Position numbers and translations under genes: made by a program. Below the pieces are notes generated by a model. That model did not search any database and was not told the DNA's origin. It saw only the letters and a list, made by a program, of their open reading frames with translations. From NCBI RefSeq assembly GCF_000024125.1, contig NC_013222.1, positions 2,024,501-2,088,500 on the forward strand: DNA of 64,000 nt, given 5' to 3'. This document shows positions 1 through 8,532 of the stretch, piece after piece. Each line of letters starts with the position of its first letter. Within the stretch, counting starts at the first letter, position 1. The DNA is from Robiginitalea biformata HTCC2501. Its GTDB lineage: Bacteria > Bacteroidota > Bacteroidia > Flavobacteriales > Flavobacteriaceae.

Positions 1-2
1 TG

Positions 3-155
3 GAAACCCCGGTGGTGGAAGTCCATATTTCCAACGTAGCGGAAAGGGAGTCCTTCAGGCACGCATCCTATGTCTCTCCCGGAGCCAAAGGGGTCATCTT
101 TGGATTCGGGCTCAAAGGCTACGACCTGGCTATCCGGAGTTTCCTCCCGGATTAG
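3..155 (+). CDS. aroQ: 3-dehydroquinate dehydratase type II, C-terminal end (partial)
   Basis: Only the last 50 codons are inside the window; the gene starts upstream. The frame reads [12 protein letters not shown] followed by a segment with [19 protein letters not shown]. This matches the C-terminal part of type II dehydroquinase, including the conserved VEVHxSN stretch, in which the histidine and the SN pair contact substrate. The enzyme dehydrates 3-dehydroquinate in the shikimate pathway in the cytoplasm. The catalytic N-terminal tyrosine loop cannot be checked. Its TAG stop shares two bases with the TAA stop of the convergent downstream gene. Confidence 0.85.
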   Translation, partial: ETPVVEVHISNVAERESFRHASYVSPGAKGVIFGFGLKGYDLAIRSFLPD

Positions 156-430
156 ACCTTGCCGAGAAAGCGGCTGTCCAGGTAAAACGTGCCAAAGGGC
201 AGGAGGGAGGCCAGCAGAAGCCAGGCGAGGATCTTCCACCCCCATCCCTGTTCCTTCCACACCACCAGTGCGAGCGCCACATACCCGATAAAAAGGAATC
301 CATGTGCGTACCCTACATATTGGTTGGGCTCACCAATACCCGCCCAGTATTTCAGCGGCATGGTAAGGCCGAAAAGCAGCAGGAAGCTGATGCCTTCCAA
401 AATTGCGAGAATCCTGAAAATCGATAGCAT
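152..430 (-). CDS. DUF3817 small integral membrane protein
   Basis: This 92-residue protein has three hydrophobic segments, roughly residues 4-25, 38-59 and 64-84. It carries the signature of the DUF3817 family: an [18 protein letters not shown] segment near the N-terminus, then a [11 protein letters not shown] segment. The function of the family is unknown; members are small inner-membrane proteins. Its stop overlaps the stop of aroQ on the other strand. It lies just downstream of lpdA on the same strand with a 23-base gap, so it may be cotranscribed with lpdA. Confidence 0.8.
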   Translation of the reverse strand: MLSIFRILAILEGISFLLLFGLTMPLKYWAGIGEPNQYVGYAHGFLFIGYVALALVVWKEQGWGWKILAWLLLASLLPFGTFYLDSRFLGKV

Positions 431-453
431 AGGGGCGCGGCCGGACCGGGGTA

Positions 454-1845
454 TTACAAGTGGATTACTTCGTCATAGGCATCTGCCACGGCTTCCATGA
501 CCGCCTCGCTCATAGTGGGGTGCGGGTGCACCGCTTTGAGGATTTCGTGCCCGGTGGTTTCGAGTTTCCGGCCCACTACGGCTTCGGCAATCATGTCGGT
601 GACCCCGGCCCCAATCATATGGCAACCGAGCCACTCCCCGTATTTTGCATCGAAAATCACCTTGACGAAACCATCCGGGTTTCCGGAGGCCTTCGCCTTG
701 CCGCTGGCTGAAAACGGGAACTTACCCACCTTCACGTCGTATCCCGCTTCCCTTGCCTGGGCCTCCGTCATCCCGACGGACGCCACTTCCGGCATGCAAT
801 AGGTACAACCGGGGATGTTGCCGTAGTCCAGGGGTTCTACGTGCATACCTGCAATTTTCTCCACGCACAGGATGCCTTCGGCAGAGGCCACATGCGCCAG
901 GGCAGGCCCCGGGGTGACGTCGCCGATGGCATAGTATCCCGGGATGTTGGTCTGGTAATAGTCATTGACCATGATCTTGTCGCGGTCCGTGGCAATTCCC
1001 ACGTCCTCGAGCCCGATATTTTCGATATTCGTCTTGATTCCCACAGCCGACAACACGATGTCTGCCTCCAGGGTTTGTTCCCCCTTGGAAGTCTTGACGG
1101 TGGCCTTGACCCCGTCCCCGGATGTATCCACCTTGGTGACTTCCGAGGAAGTCATCACCTTGACCCCGGCCTTTTTAAAACTGCGTTCGAGTTGCTTGGA
1201 AACTTCCTCGTCCTCAACAGGGACGATATTCGGCAGGAATTCCACCACGGTTACCTCAGTGCCCATCGCGTTGTAGAAGTAGGCAAATTCGATACCGATG
1301 GCCCCGCTCCCTACGACGATCATCTTTTTGGGTTGCTTCTCCAGGGTCATCGCTTCGCGGTACCCGATGATTTTCTTCCCGTCCTGGGGGAGGCTCGGGA
1401 GTTCACGGCTCCTCGCGCCCGTAGCGATGATGATATGCGAGGCCTCGTAGGTGGTTTCCTTGCCGTCGGCATCTTTGACGCTTACTTTTTTCCCCGGTTT
1501 CAGCGTGCCATAACCTTGGAGCACTTCAATTTTATTCTTCTTCATGAGGAACTGCACGCCTTTGCTCATCCCGTCGGCCACGCTACGGCTCCGCTTTACC
1601 ACGGCCCCGAAATCCTTATCGGCGCCTTCCACGCTGAGGCCGTAATCGCCTGCATGTTGCAGGTATTCAAACACCTGGGCCGATTTCAGCAGCGCCTTGG
1701 TGGGGATACAGCCCCAGTTGAGGCAAACGCCCCCCAGGCTTTCCTTTTCTACAATGGCGGTTTTAAAACCGAGTTGGGATGCGCGGATGGCGGTTACATA
1801 CCCGCCGGGCCCGCTGCCGAGAACTAGTACGTCAAAGCTGCTCAT
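454..1845 (-). CDS. lpdA: Dihydrolipoyl dehydrogenase (E3)
   Basis: FAD-dependent disulfide oxidoreductase that reoxidises dihydrolipoamide in the 2-oxoacid dehydrogenase complexes and glycine cleavage system. The N-terminal FAD-binding motif GSGPGGY is at residues 10-16 and the redox-active disulfide motif GGVCLNWGCIPTK puts the cysteines at 41 and 46. A second dinucleotide-binding motif (VGSGAIGIEFA) follows mid-protein, and the C-terminal interface carries the HPHPTMSE motif with the catalytic His-Glu pair. I start at MSSFDVLVLG because a 16-codon upstream extension has no counterpart in the family and would run over the TACCTTTG promoter box. Its length of 463 residues is normal for the family. 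Confidence 0.95.
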   Translation of the reverse strand: MSSFDVLVLGSGPGGYVTAIRASQLGFKTAIVEKESLGGVCLNWGCIPTKALLKSAQVFEYLQHAGDYGLSVEGADKDFGAVVKRSRSVADGMSKGVQFLMKKNKIEVLQGYGTLKPGKKVSVKDADGKETTYEASHIIIATGARSRELPSLPQDGKKIIGYREAMTLEKQPKKMIVVGSGAIGIEFAYFYNAMGTEVTVVEFLPNIVPVEDEEVSKQLERSFKKAGVKVMTSSEVTKVDTSGDGVKATVKTSKGEQTLEADIVLSAVGIKTNIENIGLEDVGIATDRDKIMVNDYYQTNIPGYYAIGDVTPGPALAHVASAEGILCVEKIAGMHVEPLDYGNIPGCTYCMPEVASVGMTEAQAREAGYDVKVGKFPFSASGKAKASGNPDGFVKVIFDAKYGEWLGCHMIGAGVTDMIAEAVVGRKLETTGHEILKAVHPHPTMSEAVMEAVADAYDEVIHL

Positions 1846-1875
1846 AGATGAATTGTTTCGCTGATTTTTCACGGG

Positions 1876-1883
1876 CAAAGGTA
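1876..1883 (-). promoter_or_regulatory. Putative -7 box of lpdA (TACCTTTG)
   Basis: On the minus strand the sequence reads TACCTTTG, a perfect match to the Bacteroidota -7 consensus TAnnTTTG, 30 bases upstream of the chosen lpdA start. The identical octamer precedes miaE. I see no clear TTG at the -33 position. Confidence 0.5.
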
Positions 1884-1911
1884 CGAAACCCATCCGAATG
1901 CTACCGGGGGT

Positions 1912-2421
1912 TTATTGCGCCGGGATAAAGTCCAGGGCGGCACCGTTGATACAATGCCTTTTACCGGTGGTTTGGCGGGGGCCGTCGTCGAAAACATGGC
2001 CCAGGTGACCACCGCAGACCGCGCAGTGTTCTTCCGTCCGGGTCATCCCGAAGGCGGTATCCACACTATAGGCCACATTGCCCTCAATTTCCCGGTCGAA
2101 ACTCGGCCAGCCGGTCCCGGAATCGAATTTGTGTTCGCTCCGGAAAACCGGGGTCTGGCAACCGGCGCAGACGTAGGTCCCGGCCTGTTTGTTATTCAGC
2201 AAGTCGCTGGACCCGGGGTTTTCCGTTCCGGCTTTGCGCAGGATGTAGAATTCCAGTTCCGTCAATTCCGCCCGCCACTCGGCTTCGGGTTTCTGTACTT
2301 TAAAATTTTCGGCTACGGCCGGCCCGTCCTGGGTCGTTGCAGCGTCTTTTTCCCCGGATTGCCCCCGGCAGCTCGCAAGGAGCAGGGCAGCAATCAGGAA
2401 GCAGATGTATTTCAATTTCAT
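1912..2421 (-). CDS. msrB: Peptide-methionine (R)-S-oxide reductase, lipoprotein form
   Basis: Reduces methionine-R-sulfoxide residues in oxidised proteins. Residues 1-18 form a lipoprotein signal with lipobox LASC (Cys18), so it probably acts in the periplasm, anchored to a membrane. The MsrB fold follows: structural zinc cysteines in CAGC and CAVC, the GTGWPSF substrate motif, and the catalytic cysteine in RHCINGAALDF (about Cys157). The length of 169 residues fits an MsrB domain plus a signal peptide and a short linker. It is transcribed in the same direction as lpdA but has its own promoter box and lies just after the terminator of the preceding lipoprotein gene. Confidence 0.93.
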   Translation of the reverse strand: MKLKYICFLIAALLLASCRGQSGEKDAATTQDGPAVAENFKVQKPEAEWRAELTELEFYILRKAGTENPGSSDLLNNKQAGTYVCAGCQTPVFRSEHKFDSGTGWPSFDREIEGNVAYSVDTAFGMTRTEEHCAVCGGHLGHVFDDGPRQTTGKRHCINGAALDFIPAQ

Positions 2422-2463
2422 AGAGGTGTTTTTTTATTCGACGAAACTGTCGGGCATTCCTTT

Positions 2464-2471
2464 CAAATATA
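2464..2471 (-). promoter_or_regulatory. Putative -7 box of msrB (TATATTTG)
   Basis: The minus strand reads TATATTTG, a perfect TAnnTTTG match, 42 bases upstream of the msrB ATG. It sits immediately after the U-tract of the upstream terminator, which supports msrB as a separate transcription unit. Confidence 0.5.
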
Positions 2472-2474
2472 CGC

Positions 2475-2504
2475 CATAAAAAACCCCCGGGAATGCCGGG
2501 GGGT
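2475..2504 (-). terminator. Rho-independent terminator of the collagen-like lipoprotein gene
   Basis: On the minus strand a CCCCCGG-type stem with a 5-base loop is followed by a run of six T. It lies about 70 bases past the stop of the gene at 2572-3150 and ahead of the msrB promoter. Confidence 0.7.
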
Positions 2505-2571
2505 GTTTCGTTGATGGTATGGCGCAGTGCCATGGGGCATCCGATTCGCCCTGCCCGCGTCCTGCCCCGGG

Positions 2572-3150
2572 TTATTTTGGGGAAACCACGGGGATATCCG
2601 CTGCCTGTACATTCATGTAGTCCAGGACAGCCTGCATATCGGCCACGTCGATTCCTGCCTGGCTTACCCCGTCGGCGGGGAGGATCGCGATCCGGAAGGT
2701 CTGGTTATCCGTATCCGCAGGCGGCAGGGTGCCCAGGTCAAAATCGGCTTCCATGAAAATACTCACATCCAGGAAGGTGTGGTCGTAATTGTACTGCAGG
2801 ATACCCTGGTCCAGCAGGCGGGTCTGGGGCAGGAGGCGCCACAGGTCAATCGGGGCGCCGCCGTCCGGGTCGTCGAGTTGGTCCCAGAGGATATAGACCA
2901 GTACCACATCCGTTTCAAAGACTTCCACCGACGGCGCATCCACTGCGAATTCAGAGAAGAGACTGTAGTCGTTTCCGGGGGTGAAATCACCGGTGATATC
3001 GTAAACCTGGCCCAGGATGTTGACACCGTCCAGGCCGTCGAGCCCGTCTACCCCATCAAAACCGGGGGGGCCGGGAGGGCCGGCAGGACCCTCACAGGAA
3101 CTGATTACAAGGACCAGTATAAGACTGAGAAGTGCGTTGATTTTTTGCAT
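2572..3150 (-). CDS. Lipoprotein with short collagen-like Gly-X-Y segment
   Basis: A 192-residue predicted lipoprotein: signal sequence at residues 1-18 with lipobox ISSC (Cys19). Eight uninterrupted Gly-X-Y triplets follow at residues 21-44, first Pro-rich (GPAGPPGPP), then Asp-rich (GFDGVDGLDGLD). The rest (about 45-192) resembles small Bacteroidota outer-surface proteins, rich in beta strands and acidic residues, but I recognise no named domain. The collagen-like stretch placed right after the lipid anchor suggests a trimeric stalk holding a globular head off the membrane; this is inference. The start was chosen at the ATG giving a proper signal peptide; the longer frame upstream adds 25 unlikely residues. 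Confidence 0.75.
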   Translation of the reverse strand: MQKINALLSLILVLVISSCEGPAGPPGPPGFDGVDGLDGLDGVNILGQVYDITGDFTPGNDYSLFSEFAVDAPSVEVFETDVVLVYILWDQLDDPDGGAPIDLWRLLPQTRLLDQGILQYNYDHTFLDVSIFMEADFDLGTLPPADTDNQTFRIAILPADGVSQAGIDVADMQAVLDYMNVQAADIPVVSPK

Positions 3151-3313
3151 AATGATCGATTTTTTTGGTTTTGACGGAACTGGAAAGGTCCCGTTTTCAC
3201 AAGGTAAAGACAAAAAGCGTTCCAAAAATGTTATTTAAGGACGTCGTATACCGGGATTGGTGGATTCCAACGGGTTTGGAAAAAGTAAAAAAACCGGGGA
3301 GACGGGGTCCCCG

Positions 3314-3358
3314 AATACCCCCGGAAGGAGGTTGCCACCTATCGCAGCCGGGGGTATT
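3314..3358. repeat. Perfect 11-bp inverted repeat upstream of the MFS sugar transporter
   Basis: AATACCCCCGG at 3314-3324 is repeated as its exact reverse complement at 3348-3358 around a 23-base loop. A weaker hairpin (CGGGGA with TCCCCG) lies directly upstream near 3294-3312. Both sit in the 292-base divergent gap between the collagen-like lipoprotein and the transporter, just before the possible -7 box. It could be an operator or a structured element; there is no T-run after it, so a terminator is unlikely. Confidence 0.5.
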
Positions 3359-3375
3359 TCCGCTGGGATTTTCCC

Positions 3376-3383
3376 TATATTTA
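3376..3383 (+). promoter_or_regulatory. Possible -7 box of the alpha-glucan operon (TATATTTA)
   Basis: TATATTTA matches TAnnTTTG except for the last base and lies 59 bases upstream of the transporter ATG. No -33 element is evident. Confidence 0.3.
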
Positions 3384-3442
3384 AGTGCCGCACACGCCAA
3401 ACGGCAAGGCGGCCAGCCAATTGAATCGAGAACGACTCGCCC

Positions 3443-4966
3443 ATGAAGAAAAAACGCCTGAGTTTCTGGGAAATCTGGAATATGAGTTTCGGATTCCTGG
3501 GTATCCAATTCGGATTCGCCCTGCAAAATGCCAATACCTCCCGGATATTTGAAACCCTCGGGGCGGAAATAGACCAGATCCCCATCCTCTGGATAGCAGC
3601 GCCGGTTACCGGCCTGGTGGTGCAGCCTATCATCGGGTATTTCAGCGACCGCACCTGGACGCGGCTGGGCCGCAGGCGCCCCTATTTTCTGGCCGGGGCC
3701 ATCCTGGCCTCTATCGCCCTGTGCATCATGCCGAATTCACCTGCCCTGTGGGTGGCAGCGGGAATGCTTTGGATCATGGATGCCTCCATCAACGTCGCCA
3801 TGGAGCCGTTCCGGGCCTTTGTAGGGGACAACCTTCCCGGAGACCAGCGAACCCTGGGCTTTGCCATGCAGAGTTTCTTTATCGGTTTGGGCGCCGTGGT
3901 GGGCTCCGTGATGCCCTATGTGTTTACCAATTGGCTGGGGATCAGCAATACGGCACCGGAAGGGGTGATCCCGGATTCGGTAAAATGGTCGTTTTATGTC
4001 GGGGGGGTCGTCTTCCTGACTGCGGTTCTCTGGACCGTCTGGCGATCCCGCGAATACAGTCCGGAAGAATTGGAGCAATTCGAGGAGAACCGGGATTTCC
4101 CCGCCCCCGACCTGTCTCCGGAGGAAAACGAGCGGCGGATTGCCCGGTTGCGGCAGTATGGTATCATGTTCCTGGCCGCGGGGTTGCTCGCTACGGCCAT
4201 CCCGTATTATTACAATTTGCAAAAAGAACTCTATGTCCTCACCGTGGGCTTTGCCCTGGTTGGCATCCTCTTCCTGGCGGCGTCTGCTATTCGGCGCCGG
4301 AAGGGCCGCAATGGTTTTGTGACCATCATGTCCGACCTGCTCAATATGCCGGACACCATGAAACAACTTGCCTGGGTCCAGTTTTTTTCCTGGTTCGCAC
4401 TTTTTTCCATGTGGATCTATACCACCCAGGCGGTTACCGGACATGTCTACGGCACCCGGGATACGACCTCCGAACTTTACAATGACGGGGCAGACTGGGT
4501 AACTGTGCTTTTCGGGGTGTATAACGGGGTGGCCGCTGTAGTGGCGTTCCTCCTGCCGGTCCTGGCCAGGAAGACGAGCCGGAAGATCACCCATCTGATT
4601 GCCCTAACCCTGGGCGGGTTGGGCCTGATGTCCGTGTATTTCATCACCGACCCGGACTGGCTGCTCCTGTCCATGGTCGGCGTGGGAATTGCCTGGGCCA
4701 GTATCCTTTCGGTGCCTTACGCGATGCTCGCCGGCGCCCTGCCCCCGAAAAAAATGGGATACTACATGGGGGTGTTCAATTTTTTTATCGTTATCCCGCA
4801 AATGGTGGCTGCCACGATCCTTGGGTTCCTGGTCAGCGGCCTGTTCGGGGGAGAGCCCGTGTATGCCCTGGTTGTGGGCGGCTTGGCGATGATCCTGTCG
4901 GGATTGCTGACGCTCAGGGTACGCGACCGGCGCGCCATCGATTTGGCCGGGATGACCAAAAGCTGA
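3443..4966 (+). CDS. MFS sugar transporter (GPH / SLC45-like), probably for maltose or another alpha-glucoside
   Basis: This 507-residue, highly hydrophobic protein has about twelve membrane segments. The loop [14 protein letters not shown] after the second segment (about residues 68-81) is the signature of glycoside-pentoside-hexuronide and SLC45-type sugar symporters. A long cytoplasmic loop rich in charged residues (about 200-235) separates the two halves. The gene starts a run of alpha-glucan genes, so the likely substrate is maltose or maltooligosaccharide, moved across the inner membrane with a cation; substrate assignment is by context only. The start is the first ATG of a well-conserved [19 protein letters not shown]-terminus. 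Confidence 0.85.
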   Translation: MKKKRLSFWEIWNMSFGFLGIQFGFALQNANTSRIFETLGAEIDQIPILWIAAPVTGLVVQPIIGYFSDRTWTRLGRRRPYFLAGAILASIALCIMPNSPALWVAAGMLWIMDASINVAMEPFRAFVGDNLPGDQRTLGFAMQSFFIGLGAVVGSVMPYVFTNWLGISNTAPEGVIPDSVKWSFYVGGVVFLTAVLWTVWRSREYSPEELEQFEENRDFPAPDLSPEENERRIARLRQYGIMFLAAGLLATAIPYYYNLQKELYVLTVGFALVGILFLAASAIRRRKGRNGFVTIMSDLLNMPDTMKQLAWVQFFSWFALFSMWIYTTQAVTGHVYGTRDTTSELYNDGADWVTVLFGVYNGVAAVVAFLLPVLARKTSRKITHLIALTLGGLGLMSVYFITDPDWLLLSMVGVGIAWASILSVPYAMLAGALPPKKMGYYMGVFNFFIVIPQMVAATILGFLVSGLFGGEPVYALVVGGLAMILSGLLTLRVRDRRAIDLAGMTKS

Positions 4967-5066
4967 TCGCCCGGTGCTTTGTGGCAAGGGTTCTGGGGGT
5001 TTCCACACGGAGCCGCCGCCAGGGGCGGTGACGCGAGATCAACCCGATGAAAAGAACTGCCAACAA

Positions 5067-6461
5067 ATGGAAGACGCTTCAAATACTGCCATAGACACCC
5101 CGGTACCCGATTGGTTGCAGTGGTCGAACCTCTACGAGGTGAACCTGAGGCAATATACGCCGGAGGGTACATTTGCCGCGTTCCGGAACCACTTACCGCG
5201 GCTGCGGGATATGGGGGTCGATATCCTTTGGTTTATGCCGGTGCAACCCGTTAGCCGGGAACGAAGGAAAGGCCCGATGGGCAGCCCCTATGCACTTTCA
5301 GATTACCTGGCTACAAACCCGGATTTCGGGTCTTTCGAGGAGTTTTGCCAGCTCGTGGAGGAGATCCACCGCCTCGGTATGCGCGTGATCCTGGACTGGG
5401 TGCCAAACCACACGGGTTGGGACCACAGCTGGATCCGGGAGCACCCGGACTGGTATATCCGGGGGGATAGTGGTAAAATAATCGACCCGGTGAACCCGGT
5501 CACGGGGGAATCCTGGGGATGGACGGACGTGGCGGCCCTGGACTATGGAAACCCGGAGATGCGCCAGGCGATGATAGACGCCATGACCTATTGGGTCCGG
5601 GAATCCGGGATCGACGGGTTTCGGGCGGACGTGGCCCATGGTGTCCCGGTCGATTTCTGGGAGGAGTGTACGCGGACCCTGTATGCGATCAGGCCGCTTT
5701 TTATGCTGGCGGAAGCCGAGGACTCCGAATTGGTGAATTCCGGGTATTTCACCGCAGATTACGGCTGGGACATGCACCACCTGTTCAACGAAATAGCCAA
5801 AAGCCTGGGGGGCGCAGCAGGGGGAAGGCAACTCGATCAGGGGAATATAGCGGCATCGCCCGGGGAGGACTCAACAGCCACAGCGGATGCCCTGGAAATC
5901 GACCGGCAACTCAGCCGGCAGGCGGAAAGGTACCGGCGCGGCCTGAAGATGTATTTTACTTCCAACCACGATGAAAACGCCTGGGCGGGAACGGAGTTCC
6001 GGCGTATGGGCGCTGCCCACCTTGTCTTTGCCGTCATTGCCGCCACGCTTCGGGGGATCCCCCTGGTTTATTCCGGGCAGGAAGCCGCCATGGACCGCCA
6101 ACTGGCTTTTTTTGAGAAAGACGAAATTTCCTGGGGGGACTACCCGTATACTGATTTTTACAAGGCGTTGAATGAATTGCGGCACCGCAACCGGGCCCTC
6201 TGGAATACGGAGGGAGGGGGGCGCGTGGTTAAAATCCCGACGGGGGTGGACCGTTGGGTCTATGCCTTTACAAGGGGTTTTGAAACAGACCGGGTAGTCG
6301 TCGTCTTAAACCTTTCGACCCACCCGAGGGAGGCCGTATTGGGCGGGCTGGGCTATTCCGGGGAGTACAAGCGGATATTCGGTGGGCAAAGCGGATTTCT
6401 GGGGCCCGGGGATACACTGGTACTGGAGCCGCTGGAATACCGGGTGTATTCAAACAGGTAA
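5067..6461 (+). CDS. GH13 family alpha-amylase-like glycoside hydrolase (cytoplasmic)
   Basis: A 464-residue GH13 enzyme with no signal peptide. The (beta/alpha)8 barrel motifs are present: region I DWVPNHTG, region II GFRADVAHG with nucleophile Asp188, region III LAEAED with acid Glu216, and region IV SNHDEN with Asp302. A C-terminal beta domain ends the protein. It probably cleaves maltooligosaccharides inside the cell. It is not trehalose synthase: the typical N-terminal and substrate motifs of TreS are absent. The start is the ATG before EDASNTAID; a longer upstream frame of 31 codons looks non-coding. The gap to the transporter is 100 bases, and glgE follows. Confidence 0.88.
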   Translation: MEDASNTAIDTPVPDWLQWSNLYEVNLRQYTPEGTFAAFRNHLPRLRDMGVDILWFMPVQPVSRERRKGPMGSPYALSDYLATNPDFGSFEEFCQLVEEIHRLGMRVILDWVPNHTGWDHSWIREHPDWYIRGDSGKIIDPVNPVTGESWGWTDVAALDYGNPEMRQAMIDAMTYWVRESGIDGFRADVAHGVPVDFWEECTRTLYAIRPLFMLAEAEDSELVNSGYFTADYGWDMHHLFNEIAKSLGGAAGGRQLDQGNIAASPGEDSTATADALEIDRQLSRQAERYRRGLKMYFTSNHDENAWAGTEFRRMGAAHLVFAVIAATLRGIPLVYSGQEAAMDRQLAFFEKDEISWGDYPYTDFYKALNELRHRNRALWNTEGGGRVVKIPTGVDRWVYAFTRGFETDRVVVVLNLSTHPREAVLGGLGYSGEYKRIFGGQSGFLGPGDTLVLEPLEYRVYSNR

Positions 6462-6549
6462 AGCCGTGGCGTTGCGTTCAACGGCTCCGGCTCGCCCGCA
6501 CCTAATTGGCCCGGGTTCCCGCGGGTTTCGCCAAATCTCAGGAATTGGT

Positions 6550-6557
6550 TACATTTA
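6550..6557 (+). promoter_or_regulatory. Possible -7 box upstream of glgE (TACATTTA)
   Basis: TACATTTA has one mismatch to TAnnTTTG and lies 34 bases upstream of the glgE ATG in a 130-base gap. It could give the glgE-mak-glgB genes a promoter of their own. Confidence 0.3.
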
Positions 6558-6566
6558 GAGACATAC

Positions 6567-6590
6567 CAAGCAGACAAACAAGCAGACAAA
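6567..6590 (+). repeat. Two perfect 12-nt tandem repeats abutting the glgE start codon
   Basis: The unit CAAGCAGACAAA occurs twice in direct succession and ends one base before the glgE ATG. It occupies the place where a ribosome binding site would be. Confidence 0.85.
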
Positions 6591-6591
6591 T

Positions 6592-8529
6592 ATGTTCCGA
6601 CAAGAACGCGTAGTTATCGATGCCGTGAGGCCCCAGTTGGACTGCGGCAAATTTTTTATCAAACGGGTGGTAGGGGATACCGTGGAGGTATCCGCCGACA
6701 TCCTTCCGGACGGTCACGACGTAATGCAGGCCGAGGTACTCTACAAACACCAATCGGAGCGGCGTTGGGACAGCGTGCGGATGCTGCCCCTGGAAAACGA
6801 CCGTTACCAGGCCTCCTTTACCGTTGCCAAACAGGGATTCTATCAGTACAAGGTCTGGGGATGGGTGGATTACGCCCTGAACTGGCAACACGGGATCGGG
6901 GCAAAGATCCGGGACGGGCAGCACGTCCGGAGCGAATTGCTCGACGGGGTGCAATACCTGGAACACCTGGCCAAAGATGCCGGAAAAGCCGACCGGGCTT
7001 ATGCCAGGGACCTGATCCCGGTATTTGAGGATGCAGACCGGTACGACCAGGCGGTGGAGGCCGCGGTTTCCGACCGCCTGCACGAGCTCTTTATGGAGCA
7101 CCCGGAGCGCCGGCTGGCAAATACCACGGAACCCCTGGAGGTTTACGTAGACCGGAAGAAGGCGGAGTTCAGTACGTGGTACGAGTTTTTTCCGCGTTCG
7201 GCTTCCCCGACCCCCGGAAAACACGGCACCTTCGCGGATTGCGAGCGGTTGCTGCCCCGGATTGCGGAGATGGGTTTCGACACGGTCTATTTCCCCCCGA
7301 TCCACCCGATCGGGGAAAAGAACCGGAAAGGCAAAAACAATACCACCGAGGCGGAGGAAGGGGACTGCGGGGTCCCCTGGGCCATCGGGTCGCGCCACGG
7401 CGGGCACCGGGCCATCCACCCGGAACTGGGAACCGAGGAGGATTTCCGGCAGTTGGTCCGGAAAGCCGGGGAACACGGGTTGGAGATCGCCATGGACCTG
7501 GCCTTCCAGGCAGCCCCGGACCACCCGTACATTGCGGAGCACCCCGAATGGTTCCGCAAGCGGCCGGACGGCACGATGCAGTACGCGGAAAACCCGCCGA
7601 AGAAATACCAGGACATTGTCAACTTTTATTTCGAAACACCCGCATACAAGGCGCTCTGGAAGGAATTGCTGGAAGTAACCCTCCAATGGGTCGGCTTCGG
7701 GGTAACGATTTTCAGGGTGGACAACCCGCATACAAAACCCTACTATTTCTGGAACTGGCTGATTGCCGAAGTCAAAAAGAAACACCCGGACGTCCTGTTC
7801 CTGGCCGAGGCGTTTTCCCGCCCGAGGATCATGCAGCAACTGGCCAAACAGGGCTTTTCCCAGTCCTACACCTATTTTACGTGGCGGGAGCACAAACAGG
7901 AGCTGATCGACTATATGGTGGAGCTCACCCAAACGGATATGCGGGAGTACTACCGGCCGAACTTCTGGCCGAATACCCCGGACATCAACCCGCACCACCT
8001 GCAGAACGCGGGGGAAGCGATCCACCTGATCCGCTATGGGCTGGCAGCCACGCTCTCGGGGAATATTGGGATCTACGGGCCCGTTTTTGAGTATATGGCC
8101 AATGCCCCGCTGCCCGGCAAGGAGGAGTACCTGGATTGCGAGAAGTACGAGATCCGCCACTGGGACTGGGGGGTGAAAAACAAACTGACGCACGTCATTT
8201 CCAAGGTGAATGCCATCCGCCGGGAACACCCGGCCCTGCAACAGACCAACAACATCTATTTCTGCGGCCTGGAAAACCCGCAGATGCTGGCCTATTATAA
8301 GTGGGATCACTTGCGCCAGGATGAAATCCTGGTGGTTATCAGCCTGGACCAGTTCGGCAGCCAGAGCGGGTTTGTGCGCATCCCCTGGGAAGCCATGGGG
8401 CCGAATTCCGGCGGGGCCCTGGAAGTGGTGGATTTGATGACCCAGACCAGCTATCGATGGGACAAGGAATGGAACTACGCGGAGTTGCATCCCGGCCTTC
8501 CTTTCCATATCTTTCATATCAGAAGATAG
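6592..8529 (+). CDS. glgE: Alpha-1,4-glucan:maltose-1-phosphate maltosyltransferase (GH13_3)
   Basis: GlgE adds maltosyl units from maltose-1-phosphate to the non-reducing end of alpha-1,4-glucan. The 645-residue protein has an N-terminal beta domain (1-100), a helical insert region characteristic of GlgE (about 110-190), the catalytic barrel from about 195 with FPPIHPIG and the GKNN stretch, and a C-terminal beta domain. Catalytic positions: nucleophile Asp377 in FRVDNPHTKP, acid Glu406 in LAEAF, and Asp464 in FWPNTPDINP; the VDNPHTKP signature separates GlgE from other GH13 enzymes. Maltokinase follows after three bases and a branching enzyme after that, the same order of steps as in the actinobacterial GlgE pathway. 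Confidence 0.95.
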   Translation: MFRQERVVIDAVRPQLDCGKFFIKRVVGDTVEVSADILPDGHDVMQAEVLYKHQSERRWDSVRMLPLENDRYQASFTVAKQGFYQYKVWGWVDYALNWQHGIGAKIRDGQHVRSELLDGVQYLEHLAKDAGKADRAYARDLIPVFEDADRYDQAVEAAVSDRLHELFMEHPERRLANTTEPLEVYVDRKKAEFSTWYEFFPRSASPTPGKHGTFADCERLLPRIAEMGFDTVYFPPIHPIGEKNRKGKNNTTEAEEGDCGVPWAIGSRHGGHRAIHPELGTEEDFRQLVRKAGEHGLEIAMDLAFQAAPDHPYIAEHPEWFRKRPDGTMQYAENPPKKYQDIVNFYFETPAYKALWKELLEVTLQWVGFGVTIFRVDNPHTKPYYFWNWLIAEVKKKHPDVLFLAEAFSRPRIMQQLAKQGFSQSYTYFTWREHKQELIDYMVELTQTDMREYYRPNFWPNTPDINPHHLQNAGEAIHLIRYGLAATLSGNIGIYGPVFEYMANAPLPGKEEYLDCEKYEIRHWDWGVKNKLTHVISKVNAIRREHPALQQTNNIYFCGLENPQMLAYYKWDHLRQDEILVVISLDQFGSQSGFVRIPWEAMGPNSGGALEVVDLMTQTSYRWDKEWNYAELHPGLPFHIFHIRR

Positions 8530-8532
8530 GTC

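Noticed and set aside
5067..6461. Trehalose synthase for the GH13 gene before glgE
   Set aside because: TreS would complete the GlgE pathway, but the TreS-specific N-terminal motifs are absent and the protein is shorter than TreS; the motifs fit an alpha-amylase.
6567..6590. CRISPR-like repeat
   Set aside because: Only two adjacent 12-base units without spacers; a simple tandem duplication.
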